Positions 1 to 5,365 of a stretch of DNA of 8,018 nucleotides are shown here, piece after piece. The stretch covers positions 1-8,018 of the forward strand of contig JAQVDF010000060.1 of assembly GCA_028698405.1 (NCBI GenBank). Direction: 5' to 3'. The notes below the pieces were generated by a model that was not told the DNA's origin, ran no database searches, and saw only the letters and a program-made list of their open reading frames with translations. Positions within the stretch are counted from its first letter, which is position 1. Every line of letters begins with the position of its first letter. A program made the position numbers and the translations under genes. This DNA is from Phenylobacterium sp. GTDB taxonomy: Bacteria; Pseudomonadota; Alphaproteobacteria; Caulobacterales; Caulobacteraceae.

Positions 1-324
1 GTCCAGCCGGCGCTGCGCCAGCACCACCGCCTGCATGCCGTCGCGCATCTCGCGCCCGTGTCCCATGGGCGAGGCCCCGACCTTGCGGGCGTGGTCCGGG
101 TCCGAGCCCGAGATGTCGCCGCCGGTGCAGAAGGCCCGCTCGCCCGCGCCGGCGATCACCAGCGCCCGCAGGTCGTCGTCGTCGCGGTAGGCGGCGATGG
201 CGGCCAGTAGCTCCTGGGTCATCGCAAAGGTGTAGGCGTTCATCTGAGCCGGCCGGTTCAGCATGATCCGCGCCACGTGCGGCCGAGGCGTGTCGAACAC
301 AAGGGTCTCGTAGCTGCGGCTCAC
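1..324 (-). CDS. Enoyl-CoA hydratase/isomerase (crotonase family), N-terminal part
   Basis: This is the first 108 codons of a crotonase-fold protein; the rest lies beyond the left edge. Members of the family hydrate or isomerise enoyl-CoA thioesters in the cytoplasm, usually in fatty-acid or related acyl-CoA breakdown. Visible hallmarks are the early strand with LNRPAQMNAYT (residues 22-32) and the oxyanion-hole stretch AGAGERAFCTGGDIS (58-72), where many relatives read AFSAGADL. The catalytic Glu region is outside the window, so hydratase cannot be told from isomerase or CoA hydrolase. Start choice: an ATG at 333-331 directly abuts the GGAGG, whereas the GTG at 324-322 lies nine bases after it, so GTG is preferred. 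The gene is divergent from the ExoD gene, with about 120 nt between the starts. Family call is firm; substrate is unknown. Confidence 0.88.
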   Translation of the reverse strand, partial: MSRSYETLVFDTPRPHVARIMLNRPAQMNAYTFAMTQELLAAIAAYRDDDDLRALVIAGAGERAFCTGGDISGSDPDHARKVGASPMGHGREMRDGMQAVVLAQRRLD

Positions 325-445
325 CGGCGGCATCCTCCCAACCCGAACGGGCCGGCCGAGAGGCTACGCCGCAAGGGGCGCCGCGTCGAACCCGGGGGCT
401 CGGGCGTTAACGGGGGCGTCGTCTGGTCGAGGAGGAGCCGCACGC

Positions 446-1042
446 ATGGTCGAGGCCGGACAGCCGCGCGATCTGGAGGCCCTCCTGGCCGAGCTGGCGG
501 CGGCTGTGGAGGGCAACGGGCCGCGGGTCACCGTCCAGCAGGTGATGGACACCATCGGCCACCGCTCGTTCGGCCCGCTGCTGTTCGTCACCGGCCTCCT
601 CGGCATGACGCCGGTGTCGGCCGCGCCCGGCGCGCCCTCGCTGATCGCCCTGATCGTCTTCCTGGTCGCAGGCCAGCTGCTGATCGGCCGCTCCAGCCTG
701 TGGCTGCCGGGCTTCGTGCTGCGGCGCTCGGTGAAGGCCGAACGCCTGCGTCAGACGGTGCGGCTGGTCGCGAAGCCCGCACGTGTCGTCGACCGGATGG
801 TGCGGCCCAGGCTCGAGGTGCTGACCGGCGCCGTCGCCGACCGCGTTGTGGCCCTGGTCTGCGTGCTCCTGGCGATGGCGGTGCCGCCGCTGGAGTTCCT
901 GCCCTTCGTCGCCTTCATCCCCTCGGCCGCAATCGCCACCTTCGGCCTCGGCCTCCTGGCCCGCGACGGCCTCCTCGTCCTCGTCGCCTTCACCATCAGC
1001 GCCGGCGCCTCCGCCTTCGCGGCGTATCAGCTGTTCTGGTGA
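446..1042 (+). CDS. ExoD-family integral membrane protein
   Basis: A 198-residue inner-membrane protein of the ExoD family, named after a Rhizobium protein linked to exopolysaccharide production and alkaline tolerance; the biochemical role of the family is not settled. Residues 1-40 are a soluble segment (LEALLAELAAAV, then VTVQQVMDTIGHRSFGPLL). A hydrophobic pair follows at about 44-82, with the small-residue turn PVSAAPGAPS between its halves, then the family-typical GRSSLWLPGFVLRRS (81-95). Residues 129-198 hold roughly three more membrane segments running to the C-terminus. Length is normal for the family. The start is supported by GGAGGAG at 431-437 with 8 nt spacing. It appears to be monocistronic, between a divergent enoyl-CoA hydratase gene and a convergent SDR gene, with a hairpin after its stop. 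No polysaccharide genes are nearby, so an exopolysaccharide role is not supported by context. Confidence 0.88.
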   Translation: MVEAGQPRDLEALLAELAAAVEGNGPRVTVQQVMDTIGHRSFGPLLFVTGLLGMTPVSAAPGAPSLIALIVFLVAGQLLIGRSSLWLPGFVLRRSVKAERLRQTVRLVAKPARVVDRMVRPRLEVLTGAVADRVVALVCVLLAMAVPPLEFLPFVAFIPSAAIATFGLGLLARDGLLVLVAFTISAGASAFAAYQLFW

Positions 1043-1098
1043 GGCGAGCGGCAGGAATAGGTGAGACAGGTAGGACTGCGCCAACCAGTCATCGGGAG

Positions 1099-1135
1099 GG
1101 CGCCTGCCCTCTCCGTGAAGGGGAGGGAAGGCGCC
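1099..1135. terminator. GC-rich hairpin between convergent genes, likely bidirectional terminator
   Basis: Sixteen-base arms at 1099-1114 (GGCGCCTGCCCTCTCC) and 1120-1135 (GGGGAGGGAAGGCGCC) flank the loop GTGAA. Fourteen of 16 positions pair as Watson-Crick, one is G-U and one is a G/A mismatch. It sits in the 103-nt gap between the ExoD stop and the SDR stop, where a shared terminator is expected. There is no U-run on either side, so it is not a textbook intrinsic terminator. The CCCTCTCC-loop-GGGGAGGG core resembles dispersed intergenic hairpins common in alphaproteobacterial genomes, so it may be one repeat copy that also serves as a 3' end. Confidence 0.6.
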
Positions 1136-1145
1136 GGCCGCTACC

Positions 1146-1952
1146 TCAGCAGGTGGATCCGCCGTCGACGACGATGGCCTGGCCGGTCATCCAGGAGGCG
1201 GCCGGGGAGGCGAGGAAGACCGCCGCGCCGGCGATGTCGTCGGGCTCGCCGAGACGCCGCAGCGGGTTGCCGGCGCTGGAGCGCTTCTCGGCTTCCGGGG
1301 TGTCCCACAGGGCCCGGGCGAAGTCGGTCTTCACCAGGCCCGGGGCGATGCAGTTGACCCGGATGTTGTTGGGGCCGAGCTCGACCGCGAGGTTGCGGGC
1401 CAGCTGGAAATCGGCGGCCTTGGAGATGTTGTAGGCGCCGATGCCGGTGGAGCCGCGCAGGCCGCCGATCGAGGAGATGATGATCACCGCCCCGTCGCGG
1501 CGCTCGATCATCTCGGGGGCGACCATCTGGATCAGCCAGTGGTTGGCGATGATGTTGTTGTCGAGGATCTTGCGGAAGGCGTCGTCGCTGATCTTCGACA
1601 TCGGCCCGAAGAACGGGTTGGTCGCGGCGTTGCAGACCACGATGTCGACCTTGCCGAAGGCCTTGCGGGTCTCGTCCACCAGCCGCTGCAGGTCGTCCTT
1701 GGAGGAGATGTTGGCCGGAACCGCGATGGCGTGGCCGGGGTGACGCGCGTTGATCTCGGCGGCCGCCTCCTCACAGGGGCCGGCCTTGCGCGAGGAGATC
1801 ACCACCTTGGCGCCGTGCTGGGCCATCCGCTCGGCGATCGCCCGCCCGATGCCACGGGAAGAGCCGGTGATGATCGCCACCTTGCCGGTGAGGTCGAACA
1901 GGTTCTGCGCCCTGGTCTGGGCGCCGGCCTCGGCGATCGCATCGGTGGTCAT
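1146..1952 (-). CDS. SDR family oxidoreductase (classical short-chain dehydrogenase)
   Basis: A 268-residue cytoplasmic Rossmann-fold dehydrogenase of the classical SDR type, catalysing NAD(P)-dependent oxidation or reduction of an alcohol or ketone. The cofactor motif TGSSRGIG is at 29-36, NAA at 108-110, and the catalytic set is Asn133, Ser161, Tyr174 and Lys178 (YNISK); IAPG follows at 202-205 and the end is VVDGGSTC. Arg33 before the glycine and Arg55 after the second strand (ISSRK) favour NADP(H), by the usual SDR rule. The N-terminus has about 20 extra residues before the first strand. A purine-rich AAGGGAAG lies just upstream of the start. The gene is convergent with the ExoD gene and divergent from the ClpP-like gene; a small inverted repeat overlaps its leader. 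The fold and cofactor site are clear; the substrate is unknown. Confidence 0.93.
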   Translation of the reverse strand: MTTDAIAEAGAQTRAQNLFDLTGKVAIITGSSRGIGRAIAERMAQHGAKVVISSRKAGPCEEAAAEINARHPGHAIAVPANISSKDDLQRLVDETRKAFGKVDIVVCNAATNPFFGPMSKISDDAFRKILDNNIIANHWLIQMVAPEMIERRDGAVIIISSIGGLRGSTGIGAYNISKAADFQLARNLAVELGPNNIRVNCIAPGLVKTDFARALWDTPEAEKRSSAGNPLRRLGEPDDIAGAAVFLASPAASWMTGQAIVVDGGSTC

Positions 1953-1963
1953 GGCGTCTTCCC

Positions 1964-1980
1964 TTAAACGTGTGTTTGAA
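1964..1980. promoter_or_regulatory. Operator-like inverted repeat AAAC-N4-GTTT at the SDR start
   Basis: AAAC at 1966-1969 and GTTT at 1974-1977 form a perfect inverted repeat with a 4-nt spacer (GTGT). The wider 17-base block is AT-rich and imperfectly symmetric, in otherwise very GC-rich DNA. It lies 14-25 nt before the SDR start codon, touching the ribosome-binding site on the minus strand. TetR-type repressors often use short palindromes of this kind near acyl-CoA or dehydrogenase genes, but no regulator gene is in the window. The site is short and could be chance. Confidence 0.3.
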
Positions 1981-2182
1981 GCCCGCCATTTGCGGCGCCC
2001 GCTTCCGGAAGGTCAAGCGCCAGCGGCAGAGCCTGTAGGGTCTCCAGCAGGGGCGCAGGCGCAGGCATCGGGCGCGCCTTCAGAGGGGGTTTGGACGCTG
2101 CAACCACACGCCGACTGCGGCTTTCCTCAGCTTCCCCCCTTGCGGCGAGGCGCGCGGCGGGACAGGTTCGCGCCCACTGAAC
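1981..2182. other. Divergent intergenic region between the SDR and ClpP-like genes
   Basis: About 200 nt without a supportable gene. It must hold promoters for both flanking genes, but I cannot place a convincing -35/-10 pair on either strand. It contains a perfect 10-bp palindrome, CTTCCGGAAG, at 2002-2011 and a short GCGCAG tandem near 2053-2065. Short ORFs that enter it are extensions of antisense frames, with no ribosome-binding site or family resemblance. Confidence 0.45.
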
Positions 2183-2193
2183 GGAGGTTCTGA

Positions 2194-2805
2194 ATGTATA
2201 TCCGCATGGACGACGACGAGGACGAAGACCAGGAAAAGTCGCGGCTGCCCGACATGCCGATGACCGCCGGCCCGGTCCAGAACGCCCTGTTCAAGGGCCG
2301 CACGGTGCTCGTCTTCGGTGAGATCGACATGCGGCTGGCCGAGCGGGTGTCCGCCCAGTTGCTGGCGCTGGCCTCGGAGAGCGACGCGGACATCAAGGTG
2401 TTCGTGAACTCGCCGGGCGGCCACGTGGAGAGCGGCGACACCATCCACGACATGATCCGCTTCTGCGGCCCGACCGTGAAGGTGATCGGCACCGGCTGGG
2501 TGGCCAGCGCGGGGGCCCACATCTTCCTGGGCGCGACCAAGGAAAACCGCTTCTGCCTGCCGAACACCCGCTTCCTGCTGCACCAGCCGATGGGCGGCGT
2601 GCGCGGCCAGGCCTCGGACATCGAGATCGAGGCCGAGGAGATCGTGAAGATGCGCGAGCGGGTGAACCGGATGATCGCGCGCGAGACCGGGCAGCCTTAC
2701 GAAAAGGTCGTCAAGGACACCGAGCGGAACTTCTGGATGAACGCCGAGCAGGCCGTCGAGTACGGCATCGTCTCGAAGATCATCCACAGCGCCCTCGAGG
2801 TATGA
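2194..2805 (+). CDS. ClpP-like serine protease paralogue with Asn in the catalytic Asp position
   Basis: A 203-residue protein of the ClpP family (barrel-forming serine peptidases that normally work with Clp ATPases). The ClpP core is clear: VNSPGGHVESGD (71-82), nucleophile Ser105 in GWVASAGA, His130 in LPNTRFLLHQP, and the GQASDIEIEAEEI handle region (138-150). Aligned by eye with E. coli ClpP, its DTERD, which carries the catalytic Asp, corresponds to DTERN here, so Asn179 (AAC at 2728-2730) replaces Asp. The N-terminus also differs: an acidic run (residues 6-14) and a short linker replace the axial-loop and RLLKERV region that helps dock ClpX/ClpA. It is therefore a divergent paralogue, not the housekeeping ClpP. 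The start has GGAGG at 2183-2187, six bases upstream. Its stop overlaps the start of the GH13 gene. Family is certain; activity and partner ATPase are unknown. Confidence 0.92.
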   Translation: MYIRMDDDEDEDQEKSRLPDMPMTAGPVQNALFKGRTVLVFGEIDMRLAERVSAQLLALASESDADIKVFVNSPGGHVESGDTIHDMIRFCGPTVKVIGTGWVASAGAHIFLGATKENRFCLPNTRFLLHQPMGGVRGQASDIEIEAEEIVKMRERVNRMIARETGQPYEKVVKDTERNFWMNAEQAVEYGIVSKIIHSALEV

Positions 2806-4388
2806 CGCCCTGGTGGCGGGGGGCGGTCCTCTACCACGTCTACGTTCGCAGCTTCTTCGACGCCGACGGCGACGGCCAGGGCGACCTGGCCGGCGTCGCG
2901 GCCAAGCTGGACTACATCGCCTCGCTCGGCGTCGACGGGATCTGGCTCTCGCCGATCCATCCCTCCCCCGACCGGGACTGGGGCTACGACGTCGCCGATT
3001 ACGAGGGCGTGCATCCCGGCTACGGGACCCTCGCCGACTTCGAGGCGCTGCTTGAGGCGGCCCACGCCCGCGGCCTGAAGGTGCTGCTGGACGAGGTGCT
3101 GGCCCACACCTCGGACGAGCATCCCTGGTTCGTCGAGAGCCTGACCGGCGGGAACAGCGGCCCCAAGGCCGACTGGTACGTCTGGGCCGACGCCAAGCCG
3201 GATGGGACCGCGCCGAACAATTGGCTGAGCGTGTTCGGCGGACCGGCCTGGTCCTACCAGCCCAAGCGTCGCAAGCACTACCACCACAAGTTCCTGCGCC
3301 AGCAGCCGAAGCTGAACTGGCGCGACCCGGGGGCCCGCGAGGCGGCCCTGAGCGTCCTCGACCACTGGCTGGCGCGCGGCGTCGACGGCTTCAGGCTCGA
3401 CGTGGCCAACGCCTTCCTCCACGACGCCGGCCTGCGCGACAACCCGCCCGTGCCGCCAGACGAGCGCACGGCGGCGCACTGGCGCCACGCCTCGGACCTG
3501 CAGCGCCACCTGTTCGATTCCAACCTGCCGGAGAACATCCCGCTGCTGGCCGCCATCCGCCGGCGGGTGGAGGCGCACGGCGACAGGTTCGTGTTCGGCG
3601 AGTTCTCCGAGGAGGAGGCCCGCTGCGGCGCCTACTGCTCGCCCGCCGAAGGGCTGCACTCGGCCTACACCTTCGTGCTGCTTCTGGCCCGCAGGCTCGG
3701 GCCGCAGTTCGTTCGAGATCACTATGCGACGCTGGCCGCCCATCCCGAACACTGGCCGACCATCAGCTTCTCGAACCACGATGTCCCGCGCACCGTCAGC
3801 CGCTTCGGCGGCGAGGCGGCCTCGCCCCAGCTCGCGCGCCTGCTGTTCGGCCTGCTGCTGACGCTGAAGGGCACGACGCTGGTCTATCAGGGCGAGGAGC
3901 TGGGCCTGCCGCAGGCCAGGCTCTCGCGCGCCCAGCTGCGCGATCCGGTTGGCGACCTCTACTGGCCCTACGACGGCGGGCGCGACGGCTGCCGCACGCC
4001 GATGCCCTGGCGCTCCGATGCGCCCAACCTCGGCTTCACCACCGGCGCGCCTTGGCTGCCGCTCGCCGAGACGCACCGGGACCTCGCGGTCGAGGCGCAG
4101 GAGGCCGACCCGAACTCGACCCTCGCCTTCGCGCGCCGGATCATCGCCCTGCGCAAGGCGACGCCCGCCCTTCGGCTCGGCGAGATCGAATTCCTGGACA
4201 TGCCCGACCCGTTGCTGGCCTTCACCCGCCGCGAGGCCGGCGAGGCGGTCGCCTGCGTCTTCAACCTCGGGTCTCAGGCCGCTGAAGTTCAGTTGACCGG
4301 CGAGCCCCTGCTCCACTCCGGTGAAGTGGACGCGCGCGGCCCGAACCTCGCCCTCGGCCCCTACGCCATGTCCATCCTCCGCGCGTGA
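2802..4388 (+). CDS. GH13 alpha-glucosidase, subfamily 23-like
   Basis: A 528-residue glycoside hydrolase family 13 enzyme that should release glucose from alpha-linked oligosaccharides or transfer it. No signal peptide is seen, so it is probably cytoplasmic. It starts at the usual place (WWRGAVLYHVYVRSFFD), followed by the metal-loop DADGDGQGD (20-28) and DWGYDVADY (59-67). Catalytic residues are nucleophile Asp200 (GFRLDVAN), acid/base Glu267 (FGEF) and Asp327 (FSNHDVPR). Region I reads DEVLAHTSDEHPWF (97-110) instead of the common D-V-P-N-H form; this variant, with the overall length and catalytic spacing, resembles the Halomonas HaG-type GH13_23 enzymes. A beta-rich domain C closes the protein. 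Val201 after the nucleophile may bear on linkage preference. The start ATG overlaps the ClpP-like stop (ATGA) and its own GAGG is only one base away, so it probably depends on translational coupling. Confidence 0.93.
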   Translation: MTPWWRGAVLYHVYVRSFFDADGDGQGDLAGVAAKLDYIASLGVDGIWLSPIHPSPDRDWGYDVADYEGVHPGYGTLADFEALLEAAHARGLKVLLDEVLAHTSDEHPWFVESLTGGNSGPKADWYVWADAKPDGTAPNNWLSVFGGPAWSYQPKRRKHYHHKFLRQQPKLNWRDPGAREAALSVLDHWLARGVDGFRLDVANAFLHDAGLRDNPPVPPDERTAAHWRHASDLQRHLFDSNLPENIPLLAAIRRRVEAHGDRFVFGEFSEEEARCGAYCSPAEGLHSAYTFVLLLARRLGPQFVRDHYATLAAHPEHWPTISFSNHDVPRTVSRFGGEAASPQLARLLFGLLLTLKGTTLVYQGEELGLPQARLSRAQLRDPVGDLYWPYDGGRDGCRTPMPWRSDAPNLGFTTGAPWLPLAETHRDLAVEAQEADPNSTLAFARRIIALRKATPALRLGEIEFLDMPDPLLAFTRREAGEAVACVFNLGSQAAEVQLTGEPLLHSGEVDARGPNLALGPYAMSILRA

Positions 4389-4404
4389 TACGTACGCTTA
4401 TCCC

Positions 4405-5247
4405 CTACCGCAGCGGCTGCGGAAACTTGGGGAAGGCGTCGAAGTCCTCGGGGACGTGCTGGCGGACGACACGCGCGCCGATCTCGGCGGCGAGCTTTTC
4501 CACCGCCTCGTAGCTCGCAATGGTCTTGGCCCGGTCGACGTTGAAGCGGGGCACCCGCTTGGCCTCGCGGCTCTCGGCGATGTGCCAGAGGTCGCCGGTC
4601 AGCAGCACGGGGCCGGCTTGGGCGAGCTTCACCAGCAGGACGCTGTGGCCGGGGGTGTGGCCGGGCGCAGGCACGATCTGCACCGAGCCGTCGCCGAACA
4701 CGTCGTAGGGCGCGTCCTCCTTGATTTCGACCGTCTTGGCGTTCTCCAGCGCGGCATAGGCCCCGAACTCGATCTTGTCGGCCCGGGCCTGGGGCCGGAA
4801 GGCGTAGGCGCGCTCGTCGGCGTCGACGATCCAGGTGGAGGCGGCGAACAGGCCGCCGTTGCCGATGTGGTCGAAATGGCTGTGGCTCACCGCCAGGTAT
4901 TCGATGTCGGCCGGAGAGAGGCCCAGCTCCTTCAGTTGGTCGGACAGCTTGCGGTCCATGCTCATGCCGGGCGGCTTGGCGGCCGCGTCGGCCATCGCCT
5001 CGGTCAGGCCGGTGTCCCAGATCAGGTCCCCCTTGGGGTGGCGGATCAGGTAGCAGGGCACCACCAGCTTCTTCGCCACGCCCTTGTAGGCCCCGTCGTC
5101 GGCGAAGGCGTCGGCGTCGGCCAGCTCCATCCGCCCGCAGTCCATCGCGTAGAGGGCGATGTCGGGCTCGGCCGCCGCGGCCGCCCGCGCTGCGGCGAGG
5201 GCGGCGATCGAGAGGGAGAAGGCTACGAAAACGGCGCGGAAGGTCAT
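4405..5247 (-). CDS. Exported metallo-beta-lactamase-fold hydrolase (N-acyl homoserine lactonase-like)
   Basis: A 280-residue MBL-fold enzyme with a likely Sec signal peptide: MTFR, a hydrophobic core at about 5-20, then Ala-rich ARAAAAAEP with cleavage near 23-26, so it probably acts in the periplasm. All dinuclear zinc ligands are present: SHSHFDHIG (His122, His124, Asp126, His127), His197 in PGHTPGHS, Asp219 in LTGDLWH, and His264 in RQHVPEDF. The layout resembles the N-acyl homoserine lactonase branch, but many exported relatives have other or unknown substrates, so quorum quenching is only a possibility. Translation can be extended upstream to 5382, but those 45 residues run before the signal peptide and lack a good start; GAGG eight bases before the ATG at 5247 supports the shorter form. 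The gene is convergent with the GH13 gene and divergent from the helicase. Confidence 0.88.
   Translation of the reverse strand: MTFRAVFVAFSLSIAALAAARAAAAAEPDIALYAMDCGRMELADADAFADDGAYKGVAKKLVVPCYLIRHPKGDLIWDTGLTEAMADAAAKPPGMSMDRKLSDQLKELGLSPADIEYLAVSHSHFDHIGNGGLFAASTWIVDADERAYAFRPQARADKIEFGAYAALENAKTVEIKEDAPYDVFGDGSVQIVPAPGHTPGHSVLLVKLAQAGPVLLTGDLWHIAESREAKRVPRFNVDRAKTIASYEAVEKLAAEIGARVVRQHVPEDFDAFPKFPQPLR
4408..4422. terminator. Short inverted repeat at a convergent junction, possible terminator
   Basis: CCGCAGC and GCTGCGG form a perfect 7-base inverted repeat around a single G; folded, this gives a 6-bp stem with a CGG loop. It begins 20 nt after the GH13 stop and covers the last codons of the convergent MBL gene. 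The two stops are only 16 nt apart, so any terminator must lie inside a coding end. There is no T-run, and the repeat is partly forced by coding GC content, so support is weak. Confidence 0.3.
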
Positions 5248-5365
5248 CGGCGAGGCCTCGGATGCTGCGGTCGGCGAAAGCTGCACCCTGGCGGCCCGGA
5301 AGGAAAGATTTGCGTTATCCCGCGGGAGGCGCCACGCCGCGCCCCCGCCCTCGACGAGATCCGCC
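5248..5365. promoter_or_regulatory. Divergent promoter/leader region of the MBL and helicase genes
   Basis: The 118-nt gap holds control signals for both genes. A relatively AT-rich patch at about 5303-5320 (AAAGATTTGCGTTATCC) contains GCGTTATC, which matches six of eight positions of the Caulobacter sigma-73 -10 form GCTANAWC, but no matching -35 is evident. Downstream of it, 5321-5350 is very GC-rich and can pair imperfectly (GCGGGAGGCG with CGCCCCCGC) just before the helicase start. The helicase ribosome-binding site is weak (GACGAG). Promoter assignment is tentative. Confidence 0.3.

Noticed and set aside
277..1434. Plus-strand open frame of 385 codons over the ExoD and SDR region
   Set aside because: Arg/Pro/Gly-rich translation, out of frame with the ExoD gene and antisense to the SDR and enoyl-CoA hydratase genes.
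2002..2011. Perfect palindrome CTTCCGGAAG as an operator
   Set aside because: Ten bases only, a common kind of GC-rich palindrome, with no repeat elsewhere in the gap; noted under the intergenic entry but not claimed as a site.
2697..4316. Long open frame of 539 codons on the minus strand opposite the GH13 gene
   Set aside because: It mirrors the codon pattern of a well-supported GH13 gene; its product is a low-complexity Gly/Ala/Arg/Val sequence with no family motif. Such antisense frames are normal at this GC content.
5159..5365. N-terminal extension of the helicase by 69 codons
   Set aside because: It would overlap the divergent MBL coding region and adds low-complexity sequence before the Q-motif Phe; the ATG at 5366 gives the normal domain start.
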